Of a DNA stretch of 64,000 nucleotides, positions 26,664 through 36,048 are shown one piece after another (the stretch's first letter is position 1; each line of letters starts with the position of its first letter). The notes below the pieces were generated by a model, which made no database searches, was not told the origin of the DNA, and was given only the letters and a program-made list of their open reading frames with translations. Origin of the DNA: Solirubrobacterales bacterium (lineage in GTDB: Bacteria; Actinomycetota; Thermoleophilia; Solirubrobacterales; Solirubrobacteraceae). A program made the translations under genes and the position numbers. The stretch spans positions 30,204 through 94,203 of the forward strand of contig PKYB01000009.1 of NCBI GenBank assembly GCA_003133565.1, given 5' to 3'.

Positions 26664-27905
26664 GGGCGAGTTGGGCATGCTGACGACCGGGTGCTGGCGT
26701 CGTGGGCGCACGCTCAAGAAGACGACCAGTGCCGCGCTCGCCAACACAGCGCCGAAGAGGGGAGTGCTCGCGAGTCCGACCGTCGATAACGCTAGGCCGC
26801 CAAAGAGCGGCCCGCTCGCGATCCCCACATTGAACGAGGCCGAGTACCAGGCTGACGCGATATCGGTGCTGCGCGGCGCGGCCACGAGGACCCCGGTTTG
26901 CATCGCGATCACGAGGCCGCCAAAGCCGACGCTGTCCAGCGCCACGAAAATCACGGCCGCAGGGCCGTTTCCGCCGAACGCGTAGAGGCTCACGAGAGAG
27001 ATTGCGAGGAGCGCGATCGGGGCGATCGTTGCCGCGCGTGGCCGCCGGCTGTAGAGAGCACCAACCGCCGTGATGCCGAGGGTGCCGGTGATTCCAGTGA
27101 ACAGCAGGACCGGTGCGATGTCGTGCTGTGGCAGTCCGCTCACGCGGTGCAGGAAGGGGCTGATGAAGGTAAACGCGGTGAAGAACCCCGCGACGGCGAG
27201 GACCGCCGTAACCACGATCACGCGATAGCGCCGGGCGTCTGGATCGCTCCCGGCCGCGGCATGGCTATCGGAGGGTTTAGTGGTCGGGATGAGGAGCGCA
27301 ACCGCGCCGAGACTCACGAGTCCAATCCCGGCGAGCACGACGAAAGAAATGCGCCAACCCGCTTGCTGGCCGATCCAGGTCCCTGCGGGGACGCCCAAAA
27401 CGACTCCGACCGAGCTGCCGGCGAAGACGCCGGCGACCGCGCGAGCTCGCTCAGTCGGTTTGAATAGTCCCGCCGCCGTTACCGCTGCCACCGACCAGTA
27501 CACGGCTTGTGACAGCGCCGTAATGGCTCGCGCCGCCACCAGCCAGCCGTAGCTCGGCGCCACTGCCGCCCCGAGCGTGCCGAGGACGAAGATGCCGAGC
27601 AAGCCGGAAAGCAGTAGCCGTCGCGGAATCCGATGTGTGAGATGCGTCAACGGCGCCGAGGCCAGTACGACGACACCGGCATAGACGGTGACCAGCAAGC
27701 CGGTGGCCGATAGCGACGAGTGGAGCCCCGCCGATATCTGAGGCAGGAGGCCAACAGGAAGGTTTTCGCCCGTGACAAAGCAAAACGCCGCCGTCCCTAC
27801 AGCAGCCACCGCCAGGACCGCGGCGAACGGGCGCTGCGTGGACAGCAAATCGACGTCCGCGGAGCCCGCGGGCCGGTCGGGCTCACGGGGGCCAACCCCC
27901 TCCAC
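26640..27905 (-). CDS. MFS transporter, DHA1-type exporter
   Basis: 421 aa with twelve hydrophobic helices (about 27-405) and a central charged loop (TTKPSDSHAAAGSDPDARRYR). Motif A-like LTHLTHRIPRRLLL follows helix 2; the helix 4-5 region has ARAITALSQAVYWSVAAV and VPAGTWIGQQAGWR (motif C-like). Resembles AraJ/PbuE-type sugar or drug exporters; the substrate cannot be inferred. GTG start with GGGAGG 5 nt upstream. Confidence 0.87.
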   Translation of the reverse strand: MEGVGPREPDRPAGSADVDLLSTQRPFAAVLAVAAVGTAAFCFVTGENLPVGLLPQISAGLHSSLSATGLLVTVYAGVVVLASAPLTHLTHRIPRRLLLSGLLGIFVLGTLGAAVAPSYGWLVAARAITALSQAVYWSVAAVTAAGLFKPTERARAVAGVFAGSSVGVVLGVPAGTWIGQQAGWRISFVVLAGIGLVSLGAVALLIPTTKPSDSHAAAGSDPDARRYRVIVVTAVLAVAGFFTAFTFISPFLHRVSGLPQHDIAPVLLFTGITGTLGITAVGALYSRRPRAATIAPIALLAISLVSLYAFGGNGPAAVIFVALDSVGFGGLVIAMQTGVLVAAPRSTDIASAWYSASFNVGIASGPLFGGLALSTVGLASTPLFGAVLASAALVVFLSVRPRRQHPVVSMPNSPQNAAGRA

Positions 27906-27942
27906 GCATACCTCCCGCTAGCTGACCTCGCAATCTAGTCGC

Positions 27943-28761
27943 TTGACCCGCGAAAACAGGGTAGGCCCGACGGTGCGGATCGTTAATGTGCGTTGGGTGA
28001 GCGACTACCCGCAGCGCATTGTCCCTGTCAACCACATCGAGCCGGTGCCGCGGCGGGTGCGCGCCTTTTTGGGTGGGGCGGCTGTGCTCGACACAACCCA
28101 CGCTCTGTATGTCTGGGAGTCGCCGCATTTTCCTCAGTACTACATTCCGCTCGGCGACGTGAACTCGGCGGTACTTGTCGACGAGGGGCACGTCGAGCAT
28201 CTACTCCGTGGCACAGCACAACGACACGGTTTGCGCGTCGGCGAAGCAACTAGGCCAGGCGCTGCCCACGTCTACGGCACCGACGCATTGGCCGGGCTGG
28301 CCGGCACCGTGCGCTTTGAATGGCACGCCCTCGAAGCCTGGTTCGAGGAAGACGAGGAGATCTTTGTACATCCGCGCGACCCCTACGTTCGGGTGGACGC
28401 GCTGCGGTCCAATCGCACCATTCGCGTCGAATTGGAGGGCGTTCTCCTCGCGGAATCCTCCTCTCCGGTCATGGTCTTTGAGACCGGGTTACCGACCCGC
28501 TACTACCTCGACCGCACCACTGTCGACTTTGACCATTTGGTCCATACCGAGACGGTCACTTCGTGCCCATACAAAGGTACGACCAACGAGTACTGGTCGG
28601 CCCACATCGGCGATGAAATACACCAGGACATCGCCTGGTCCTATCGCTTTCCGACCGGCGCCCTGCTGCCGATCGCGGGTCTGATCGCGTTCTACAACGA
28701 GAAGGTCGACCTGACGTTGGACGGCGTGGCGCTCGAGCGGCCCCCGATCAAGTCAAAGTAA
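27943..28761 (+). CDS. Tandem DUF427 domain protein
   Basis: 272 aa with two DUF427 units. The first is about 40-100 (GGAAVLDTTHALYVWESPHFPQYY across 44-67); the second, about 160-265, carries the full signature YYLDRTTVDFDHL, TSCPYKGT, DIAWSY and PIAGLIAFYNEKVDL. Family function is unknown. The frame opens at TTG 27943; GTG 27973 (VRIVNVRWVSDYP) is the more likely start if the first residues are not conserved. Divergent from the MFS gene. Confidence 0.85.
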   Translation: MTRENRVGPTVRIVNVRWVSDYPQRIVPVNHIEPVPRRVRAFLGGAAVLDTTHALYVWESPHFPQYYIPLGDVNSAVLVDEGHVEHLLRGTAQRHGLRVGEATRPGAAHVYGTDALAGLAGTVRFEWHALEAWFEEDEEIFVHPRDPYVRVDALRSNRTIRVELEGVLLAESSSPVMVFETGLPTRYYLDRTTVDFDHLVHTETVTSCPYKGTTNEYWSAHIGDEIHQDIAWSYRFPTGALLPIAGLIAFYNEKVDLTLDGVALERPPIKSK

Positions 28762-28849
28762 GCCCGGTTTCGGTTACATAATCCGCGACCGGGGGGTGGG
28801 CCTGGAAATCGCGGAGCCAATCTCTTTCTCGCTGCATGCGTGGCGCTGC

Positions 28850-29500
28850 TCACAGTCCGCCTGGCAACGCGCCGTGCAGCTTGGTGCACGTCCGATTCGC
28901 GCGCAGGAAGATCGGCGAGTTGGGGTCGAGGTCGCTGCCAGGGCGCCAGTTGAGCTCCAAACCGGCGCTCGTCGGGTCGGGGAAGTCGAGCACGCCATGG
29001 CTGCGCATGCACTGCGCGTAGACGACCGCCTGTTTGAGGAACAGCTGCTGCTGGGCGAGGCTGGCCGTGGCGTTGGTCAGGTCCTTATTGCACCTCTCCT
29101 GCGCGGCCATGATCTCGGACGAGCCCGGGACGATCCCGACGAATGCTCCCTGCGAGTTCGGATCGGGGAAGTTGGGGTCGCCGTTCACGCGCGCGCACTG
29201 CGCGAACTTGAGCAGCTGTGCGTTGCTGTAGGAGCGTCCTGTTGCGCTTATCTCCTTAACCGAAGCGCCGGCCACCAGCGAAGTCGAGCTCGGCGCGCCG
29301 CCGCCGGCAGGGGACGACCGCACGCCACTGTTCGAGCCGGAGCTGTTGACGGCCGAGCCGGAGTGCGACTTGCCGAGGCTGGCGACACCGGGCGAACTAC
29401 CGCCGCAGGCACCAAGCAACAGACCGACCGCGATCGCCGAGATCGCCGCCACGAGCCCACGCGCCCGCACGCGATGTATCACGGTCCTAATGGCTGACAA
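28850..29500 (-). CDS. Lipoprotein with two Cys-containing repeat motifs
   Basis: 216 aa; signal peptide with lipobox LLLGAC at about 28-33, then a Ser/Gly-rich linker to about 75. The mature part holds two related units, FAQCARVNGDPNFPDP and YAQCMRSHGVLDFPDP, each followed by a second Cys (RCNKDL, RTCTKL). Such lipoproteins occur in actinobacteria, often near efflux systems, without known function. TTG start at 29500 (AGAGGGAA upstream); GTG 29482 is an alternative. Confidence 0.8.
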   Translation of the reverse strand: MSAIRTVIHRVRARGLVAAISAIAVGLLLGACGGSSPGVASLGKSHSGSAVNSSGSNSGVRSSPAGGGAPSSTSLVAGASVKEISATGRSYSNAQLLKFAQCARVNGDPNFPDPNSQGAFVGIVPGSSEIMAAQERCNKDLTNATASLAQQQLFLKQAVVYAQCMRSHGVLDFPDPTSAGLELNWRPGSDLDPNSPIFLRANRTCTKLHGALPGGL

Positions 29501-29890
29501 CTGAGCCGGTTCCCTCTCTGACGGATCATAGAACGCCTCACAACGAGTCGTGGGTCGGCCTCACGCCGAGATCTCCGGCACGGTGACGCCAGGACGCCAT
29601 GTCAGGGGGGACCCGAGCGTAAACGCTCACGAAGACAGCGGAGCGACGCCGAGCGGACCGCTCTGCAGCAGCACCTACCACTGGACCGCGCGCGCGTAAC
29701 CTCCGCGGCGCCTGCGTGCGAGCGCGCCACCACAGTCGACCGAGCGGCCACCCGCGGCTGACCGGCCAGTTCAGTGTCCCCAACGCCTTCCTTCGGGCGC
29801 AAACGCCACAAACAAGCCCCTGATGCCGCGGCTACCGCTCCCTCGCGGCTGGCAACACTACATAAGATAGATTATCGAGCGTAATTGATC
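29501..29890. other. Gene-free stretch
   Basis: About 390 nt. Minus-strand open frames here have arginine-rich, low-complexity products and no recognisable domain. A TAGATT hexamer at 29868-29873 could be the -10 of the small frame that follows. Nothing else seen. Confidence 0.4.
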
Positions 29891-30174
29891 GTGAACGGGA
29901 CGCCGAAGGAGCACTCCAAGGCGTACAGCCGGTTTCGGCGGGTTGTTGTCGGTACCCCGCCGGCACGAGGAGCATCCCGGCTCGACCAGCTGCGCTGGAT
30001 GCGCGGCGTCTACGTACGAGTGCTGCCGTGGAGCGTGCCGTGTTACTGGTCATAGCCCTCTGGTATCCCTGCTGGCTGCCAGCAGCGTTCGGCGTTTTGT
30101 GGATCGCCGGCGTGACTAACATCAGCCTCCGGATTCGCCGCGAGCAGGGACACCACGCGAGACCCGGCTCGTAG
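29891..30174 (+). pseudogene. Possible small membrane protein gene split by a frameshift
   Basis: Two overlapping frames. GTG 29891-30055 reads to LDQLRWMRGVYVRVLPWSV; a second frame, open through 30174, continues with LLVIALWYPCWLPAAFGVLWIAG and ends LRIRREQGHHARPGS. Joined near 30040, they give about 90 aa with one amphipathic segment and a membrane hairpin, a common layout for small actinobacterial membrane proteins. It could be a pseudogene, a sequencing error or chance. Confidence 0.35.
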
Positions 30175-30192
30175 CCTGCGCTCCAGGCCCAT

Positions 30193-30240
30193 CAAGAGGC
30201 GCCCTTCGGGCGCTGCGCGTCGCTGACGCGACGGCTCTTG
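30193..30240. repeat. Three-way-junction (cloverleaf-like) inverted repeats
   Basis: An outer stem CAAGAG/CTCTTG (30193-30198/30235-30240) encloses two perfect hairpins: GCGCCC-TTC-GGGCGC (30199-30213) and CGTCGC-TGAC-GCGACG (30218-30233). It lies beyond the small membrane frame and about 115 nt after the NRPS stop, where it could act as a terminator. The rest (30241-30355) shows nothing. Confidence 0.5.
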
Positions 30241-30355
30241 ACTAGCCCTCCGCTAAGGCGCAGTGCAGTTTCACCCGGTGATAGATAAACGAGCGTAACG
30301 GGAGCGACGTCAGGCGCACCTCAACGCACGCGATCTTCCCGGGTGGAAGGGAACG

Positions 30356-33300
30356 CTACGGCTGCGACCGCGTGTCGAGATTGTTCAGTTCGTCCGCTAG
30401 AGCGGTGGCCAGGTCATCGACGTCTGGTGCGGTAAACACCGACGCGTGGTTGCCCGGGATTGATCGTGTGCCGATCGGTCCAGCGACGTGTCGATTCCAT
30501 CCGAGCTGCGGTCCGCCCATCAGGATCTCGCTGCGCGACGTGTGCAGGACGGTCACGGGCGCGGCCAGGCGCGATGGGCGGTAGCGACGCATGAGCTGCA
30601 GTGCTCCGGCCTGGTCCCACGGATCGTCGAAGCCGCGCGGCCAGGTCTGGAGAGGTCGCTGACCGCGCGTCAGCGCGAGCCCGAGTCGCAGCGCGTTGCG
30701 AACTAGATCGGCCTGTTCCCGCGCACGACGAGCCAACGACTCGCCTCTCACGGTGCGGTCGCGCGCCGCAATGCGCCCACGCCAGCGGAACCCTTCAGGC
30801 GCGACTGTATCGATCAGGATCACCAGCTCGACGCGCGCGCCTGCCGCAATCAGACTGAGCGCCATCTCGAACGCGACGAGGCCGCCGAGCGAGTGCCCGC
30901 CAAGTCGGTACGGGCCCTCCGGATCGCGTGCCCGGACAGCGACTAGGCATGCGGTCGCAATCTCCTGCACGCTGGAGTTGCGCCACGAGGGAACCGCGGG
31001 GTCGACTGCCTGCATGGCATAAACAGGCTGATCGGTGAGCACCGCCGGAAGCACGTTTCGCAGACCGATCACACCGCGCTGGTCCGTCAACACACAGATC
31101 CATGGTGGCCTTGTACCGGTCGGCCGGAGCGGAATGAGCATGTTTGATGTCGGTACCAACTGCGCCGACTCGATCGCGGTGGCCTGATCCGCCAGGGTGG
31201 TCGACGTAAGCAGTGCACCGACCGACAGTTTCCGGCCGAAGCGATCCTCGACGGCGGCGAGCAGGTGCAGCGCGCTGAGCGAGTCTCCGCCGAGCGCAAA
31301 GAAATCGTCGTCGCCGGCAATTGGCGTCGCGATATCGAGTACCTCGCTCCAGAGCTCAGCGAGACTGCGCTGAGCAGCGTCGGTCACCACTCCCCCATTC
31401 GCCTTCGCGGCGCCCGCACTGGGGTCCGGTAGAGCACGACGGTCGAGCTTCCCGTTCGGTGTGAGCGGGAGCGCGTCGAGGACGACGATCGCGCTTGGCA
31501 ACAGGGCAGCTGGCAGCCGGCTTGCGAGCGTCTCATGGACCCGCGTCAGGTCAGGCGGCGTGCTTGAGGCGGAGACCACGTAGGCCACCAGCTTGCGCTC
31601 GCCGCCTTCGCCACGCACAACGACGGTCGCATCGGCAATCGAGTCCTGATCGGCCAGTGCCTGCGCCAGCTCGCCGGGCTCGATGCGCACGCCGCGGATC
31701 TTCACTTGATCATCGAGTCTCCCGCGATATTCGAGCAAACCGTCCCGCGTCCAGCACGCCAGATCCCCGGTGCGATATACCCGCACAGGATCAGCCCCCG
31801 TAAATGTGAGCTCGGGGAAGCGCTCAGCCGTCAGCTCTACTCGCCCGAGATAGCCGCGCGCGAGACCGAAGCCAGCGAGCAGCAGCTCACCAGCGACGCC
31901 CTCTGGAACAGGCCGAAGATGGCGGTCGACGATGTAGGCCTGTGTCCCAGGTAGTGGTCGTCCGATGTACGGGCGGCCCCCGGGCTCGCAGCGATGGGCT
32001 GTCGAGTACGTTGAGTCCTCGCTAGGACCGTAGAGGTTCCAGACGGCACGGATGCCCTGCTGGGCATAGAGCCGATCGATGAGCGCCGCTGGCAGTGCTT
32101 CGCCGCCCAGGCCGACGGTGTGCACAGACCGCGGCAGGTCGCGAACTCGCAGCAGCTCGCTCAGGGCGGACGGGATGGTGTTGACGAACGCGATCTCGTG
32201 ACGGAAGTCAGGGTCGCTAAGCGCCAGGATGTCGTCAACGAGCACGATGCGTCCCCCGAGCGCCAGCGTCACGAGGATCTCGAACACGGAGAGGTCGAAG
32301 CTCAGCGAGGTGGACGCGAGCATCCCGTCCCGCTCATCGTCGGCAAACGTTGTCGCGGCCCACGCGACGAGCTGCGCTACCGAGCGATGCTCGACCATCA
32401 CCGCCTTTGGCGTTCCTGTCGAGCCCGATGTATAGATGAGGTGCGAGAGATCGTCAGGCGCCACGGACCGCGCTGGCGACGCCCCGGCGTTATTCGCGGG
32501 CCGGCCGTCGGCGATTAGAACGGCGCAGTGTTCGAGCGTCGGTAGCAGGCTCCGCGACCGCGCATCGGTGACCACGAGCTCGGCCCCGCTGTCGTCGAGC
32601 ATGAAGGCCAGTCGTTCGGCTGGGTACCGCGGATCAAGCGGCAGATAAGCCGCGCCGGTACGTTGCACCGCTAGCAGCGCAACGACCATATCGGCCGTGC
32701 GCGCCATAGCGATGCCGACGATCGTGCCGCGGCCCGCACCGAGCTCCGTGAGGTCTGCTGCGAGCTGCTCCGCTCGCGCGCCGATTTCGCCATAGCTCAG
32801 GCGCTCGTCGCCGTGCTCGACTGCGATGCGCTCGGGATGGTCGAGGATCCGCTCGCGAACGAGGACGGGCACGAGCTCTCCGGCGGTGGGCGGGTGAGCG
32901 TCGCTTGTCTCGCCCGAGAGCGCTCGCCGCCGCTGCGGGCTGAGCTCGCAGACGGCCCCCACTGCCGCCTCCGGATCGGACACGCAAACGCGCACCATCG
33001 CTTCGTAGCGGTCGATGATGCGGATGACCTCATCGACTGGAACGAGCGTCTCGTCGTAGAGCACGTTGACGCGGATCTCGGCATCGCCAAAGGCTTCGAG
33101 CGTCAGCGGAAAATCGAGCTGCTCGATCAGCCGAACGTCACGGCGCTCCCATGCTGGATCGAGGCCACGTAGCACGGCATTCATCGAGGCCGTCTCGTAG
33201 GAGAACAGCGTCTCGGCGATCGGCCGCGAGCGCGCGAGCGCGCTCCAGCGTCGCATCTCCGACAGCGGCGCATGTTCGAACTCGCGCACCGCAAGGTTGA

Positions 33301-34267
33301 ATTCGCGAACCCGCGTCATCCACTGCCTCACTGTTTCGTCCGGCTGCAGACGCAGCCGGACCGGCGAGGTCACCATCAGTAGCCCGATGATGCCTTCGGT
33401 ATCGAACGGTGGCGATCGACGTCCGGCACGCGTCGTCGCAAACAGCAGGTCGTCGCTGTCAGCCTCCTGCGCAAGGAGCAGTCCGTAGGCGCCTTGGAGG
33501 ATGGTTGCTGGGGTGAGCTCGTACGCCGACGCCATGCTGCGCAGCGCGTTCGAGAGTTCCGCGTCGAGCAGTCGCGACATCATGCCGCCGCCGTGCTCGC
33601 TGGAATTCTTCGATCCGTCGGTCGGACGAGCGCCCGGCGCAGGCGTCGGCTCGTCGATCCCATCGAGGACCTCGCGCCAGAACGCCTCGGTCGCGGCATC
33701 ACTGCCGCGGCTCGCCGCCCACTCCGCAAACTGCTCGAACGATGTCGCCGCTTCTTCCTGTCCCGCGCGGCCGGATGGGTTCTCGCGGTAGATCTCGAAG
33801 ACTTCGCCTAGCAGCGCCACGCGCGAGCGTCCGTCAAGGATCGCGTGGTGGTAGGTCCACAGGATCCGGGTTTCGCTGTCGGCGAGAAGGCAGATAGCGA
33901 CGCGCATCAGCGGCGGTTGCGCCAGCTCGAAGCCGACCTGCCGGTCGGTTACCAGTAGTTCCTGCCAGCGGCTCTCACGCTCGCCTTCAGAGAACCCGCG
34001 CCAGTCTGCGATCGCGACGCCGAGTTCGACCTTGTCATGGACGCACTGGCGCGGCGTCGCCGACTCGCCGATCAAGAAGCTGGTGCGCAATGCCCCATGT
34101 CGCTGCACGAGTACCAGCCACGCCCGGCGGAGCAGGTCGGCATCGAGCGACTCGCGACAGGTGACAGCGACCTGCTGCGTGTAGATGCCGCGGCGCCCGC
34201 TGAGCGTCTCGTAGAGCAGGCCCGCCTGCATCGGCGCGCAGGCGAAGGTCGCCTGTGCGGAGCTCAT
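30356..34267 (-). CDS. Single-module nonribosomal peptide synthetase (C-A-T-TE)
   Basis: 1303 aa. Condensation domain (about 5-440) with intact HHAILDG at 140-146; adenylation domain (about 460-960) with YTSGSTGTPK, YGPSED, RTGD, KIRGVRIEPGEL and NGKLDRR; carrier domain with phosphopantetheine Ser996 in LGGDSL; thioesterase with Ser1126 (GGHSLGG), Asp1153 and His1274 (PGNHAS). Aligning by eye to GrsA, the ten specificity residues read D-L-F-N-G-G-L-T-Y-K, closest in memory to alanine-type codes (inference). The C domain first implies an externally supplied acyl or amino-acyl donor. Start overlaps the BKACE stop by 4 nt. No PPTase or transporter adjacent. Confidence 0.92.
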   Translation of the reverse strand: MSSAQATFACAPMQAGLLYETLSGRRGIYTQQVAVTCRESLDADLLRRAWLVLVQRHGALRTSFLIGESATPRQCVHDKVELGVAIADWRGFSEGERESRWQELLVTDRQVGFELAQPPLMRVAICLLADSETRILWTYHHAILDGRSRVALLGEVFEIYRENPSGRAGQEEAATSFEQFAEWAASRGSDAATEAFWREVLDGIDEPTPAPGARPTDGSKNSSEHGGGMMSRLLDAELSNALRSMASAYELTPATILQGAYGLLLAQEADSDDLLFATTRAGRRSPPFDTEGIIGLLMVTSPVRLRLQPDETVRQWMTRVREFNLAVREFEHAPLSEMRRWSALARSRPIAETLFSYETASMNAVLRGLDPAWERRDVRLIEQLDFPLTLEAFGDAEIRVNVLYDETLVPVDEVIRIIDRYEAMVRVCVSDPEAAVGAVCELSPQRRRALSGETSDAHPPTAGELVPVLVRERILDHPERIAVEHGDERLSYGEIGARAEQLAADLTELGAGRGTIVGIAMARTADMVVALLAVQRTGAAYLPLDPRYPAERLAFMLDDSGAELVVTDARSRSLLPTLEHCAVLIADGRPANNAGASPARSVAPDDLSHLIYTSGSTGTPKAVMVEHRSVAQLVAWAATTFADDERDGMLASTSLSFDLSVFEILVTLALGGRIVLVDDILALSDPDFRHEIAFVNTIPSALSELLRVRDLPRSVHTVGLGGEALPAALIDRLYAQQGIRAVWNLYGPSEDSTYSTAHRCEPGGRPYIGRPLPGTQAYIVDRHLRPVPEGVAGELLLAGFGLARGYLGRVELTAERFPELTFTGADPVRVYRTGDLACWTRDGLLEYRGRLDDQVKIRGVRIEPGELAQALADQDSIADATVVVRGEGGERKLVAYVVSASSTPPDLTRVHETLASRLPAALLPSAIVVLDALPLTPNGKLDRRALPDPSAGAAKANGGVVTDAAQRSLAELWSEVLDIATPIAGDDDFFALGGDSLSALHLLAAVEDRFGRKLSVGALLTSTTLADQATAIESAQLVPTSNMLIPLRPTGTRPPWICVLTDQRGVIGLRNVLPAVLTDQPVYAMQAVDPAVPSWRNSSVQEIATACLVAVRARDPEGPYRLGGHSLGGLVAFEMALSLIAAGARVELVILIDTVAPEGFRWRGRIAARDRTVRGESLARRAREQADLVRNALRLGLALTRGQRPLQTWPRGFDDPWDQAGALQLMRRYRPSRLAAPVTVLHTSRSEILMGGPQLGWNRHVAGPIGTRSIPGNHASVFTAPDVDDLATALADELNNLDTRSQP

Positions 34268-35193
34268 CCGGCGGTAGACGACGCCGGCAGTCCGAGCGTT
34301 GCCCGCGTCTCCGCGACGCCGCTGAGCGGTCTTCCTGCCATACCCGCCAGCGTTGCCACGCGACTCACGAGCTCTGCGTTGGTCGCCGGCGTCCGCGTGA
34401 GGTGATCGAGGTGCGGATTGTCCTCAAGCCCGGTGCGTACATGCCCGCCAGCGAAGACGGCGATCGCATTGATCGGCAGCTGGAAGGCGCCAATTCCGGC
34501 TGCTGCCCAGACGGCGTCGGCGGGTAGCGCGTCGACGAGCTGCGCTAGGGCACCGATCTGGGCGGGCGCGGTGTTTGCGGAGCCGAGGAGGACGTTCACG
34601 TACATCGGCGGCGGCAACAGCCCCTCTGCCTGCAGTGTGTGAGCGAGATATGCCATACCGCTATCGAAAACCTCTAGCTCGGGACGGATTCCCGCCGCGG
34701 CCATCCGCTCGGCCAGAGCGCGGATCATGTCCGGCGAGTTCATGCTGGCGACATCGCGGAAGTTCAGTGAACCGAGCGTCAGGCTAGCCATGTCGGGTTT
34801 GGCCGCTCCCTCGAGCGCCAGCACGTCAGCGCGCTTCTCGAGTTCGCTGAACGTACGCCCGCTGGTGCTGACGCAGACGACGATGCCGGGACATTGCTCG
34901 CGGATTTCGGGGATGAACGCCGCGTAGCCTTCGCGGCGCCATTCGGGTGACTCGTCGGCTGCGCGCGCGTGCAGGTGGACAATCGTCGCACCTGCCTCGT
35001 AGCACGCCTGCGCGTCGGCAACGATCTGCGCTGCGGTCACAGGGACGTGGGGCACCCGTTCACGACGTGGCACCATGCCGGTCAGTGCCGCGTTGATGAT
35101 CAGCGGCGGATACGGACGCAGCGGGTACGGAATATACGCTGGGTAGGAAGCGCTGCGTGCCGTCCCGCCAGCGAGCGTGACATTGCTCGGCAA
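34264..35193 (-). CDS. Beta-keto acid cleavage enzyme (BKACE, DUF849; Kce-like)
   Basis: 309 aa from TTG 35193. BKACE enzymes condense a beta-keto acid with acetyl-CoA, giving acetoacetate and a shortened acyl-CoA; Kce acts on 3-keto-5-aminohexanoate. Family signs: IINAALTG, metal ligands His73/His75 in IVHLHAR, STSGR, and RTGLEDN with Glu257/Asp258. The frame is open to 35517, but the extra part is low-complexity and covers a clear promoter (35200-35228), so the start must be near 35193. Translationally coupled to the NRPS, which is unusual for this catabolic family. Confidence 0.87.
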   Translation of the reverse strand: MPSNVTLAGGTARSASYPAYIPYPLRPYPPLIINAALTGMVPRRERVPHVPVTAAQIVADAQACYEAGATIVHLHARAADESPEWRREGYAAFIPEIREQCPGIVVCVSTSGRTFSELEKRADVLALEGAAKPDMASLTLGSLNFRDVASMNSPDMIRALAERMAAAGIRPELEVFDSGMAYLAHTLQAEGLLPPPMYVNVLLGSANTAPAQIGALAQLVDALPADAVWAAAGIGAFQLPINAIAVFAGGHVRTGLEDNPHLDHLTRTPATNAELVSRVATLAGMAGRPLSGVAETRATLGLPASSTAG

Positions 35194-35199
35194 GCAAAC

Positions 35200-35228
35200 A
35201 CCGTAACGGTGCGGGTCGTGGGAGTCAA
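35200..35228 (-). promoter_or_regulatory. Promoter of the BKACE-NRPS operon
   Basis: On the minus strand TTGACT (35223-35228), a 17-bp spacer and TACGGT (35200-35205): the best housekeeping-type promoter in the window. The -10 ends 6 nt before TTG 35193, so the mRNA would be leaderless or nearly so. Upstream to 35484 I see nothing else convincing. Confidence 0.65.
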
Positions 35229-35484
35229 CGATTGCACCTGACGCGCGTTGCCACCCGACGGCCCAAGCCGCTTGCTGCGCGCGCGCGAAGTACCTCGCCA
35301 ACGCGCGTTGATTCAGGAGGCGCTTTCTGCCTACGCGGACGATCTGCGCGAACGCGGCGGACGTTGCCTTCGCCACGCCACACCGTCGGCAGGCGGCTGC
35401 ACCCGTTCCACCGGTCTCGGTAAGGTCGGGGATGCCGCTTGCAGATCGCAACCGGTGGTGTCGGTCCAGAGAAGAGGGAATCGG

Positions 35485-36015
35485 ATGACAGCGGAGGACG
35501 TGACAGCGGAGATCCATGGGTTCAGCGAGCCGGACGCGACACCGACGCCGTGGGCGGCGGGACTTGAGCAGCTACGTGCCGCGGACACCTTCTGGCTGTC
35601 CACAGTTCGTCCCGACGGCCGGCCGCACGTCACGCCCTTGATCGCTGTCTGGCATGCCAGGGCGCTCTGGTTCGCGACCGGGCCTGAGGAGCGCAAGGCG
35701 CGGAATCTGGCCGAGAACCCGTCGTGCGTGCTGACGACCGGGCGCAGCGACCTCGTGGAGGGAGCGCTTGACGTCGTGCTCGAGGGCCGTGCGGAGCAGG
35801 TGACCGACGACGCCGAGCTCGAGCCGGTCGCGACCGCCTTCGCGGTCAAGTACCCGACCGGTCCTTGGGACTTCGCGGTGCGCGGCGGGGCGTTCAGCGG
35901 CCGGGATGTCGGTGGGCGCGTGATCGTGTTCCGGGTGCGCCCGGTGCGAGGGCTTGGGTTCCGCAAGGGCGATCGCTTCAGCCAGACGACCTGGCGGTGG
36001 CCCTCATCACGATGA
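35485..36015 (+). CDS. Pyridoxamine-phosphate-oxidase-fold flavin/F420 protein
   Basis: 176 aa from ATG 35485 with GAAGAGGGAA upstream. Split-barrel fold: LEQLRAADTFWLSTVRPDGR (about 28-47), HVTPLIAVWHARALWF, GPEERKARNLAENPSCVLT across 72-90, and a GRVIVFRVRP strand near the end. Such proteins reduce small molecules with FMN or F420, or bind them. Frame is open upstream but without family features. Followed by a DHFR-like gene 33 nt downstream, possibly one operon. Confidence 0.83.
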   Translation: MTAEDVTAEIHGFSEPDATPTPWAAGLEQLRAADTFWLSTVRPDGRPHVTPLIAVWHARALWFATGPEERKARNLAENPSCVLTTGRSDLVEGALDVVLEGRAEQVTDDAELEPVATAFAVKYPTGPWDFAVRGGAFSGRDVGGRVIVFRVRPVRGLGFRKGDRFSQTTWRWPSSR

Positions 36016-36048
36016 TCGTCTGTCGCTCCAGTCCGGCGGTCTGAAGGC

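Noticed and set aside
29538-30122. Minus-strand frames of 80-96 codons in the gene-poor stretch
   Set aside because: Arg/Ser-rich products with no domain and no ribosome site; typical high-GC noise.
35447-35458. Third LacI operator before the PPOX-like gene (GCAACCGGTGGT)
   Set aside because: Only the left half and centre match; likely chance.
35194-35517. N-terminal extension of the BKACE frame by about 108 codons
   Set aside because: Not like the family, and it covers a near-consensus promoter at 35200-35228.
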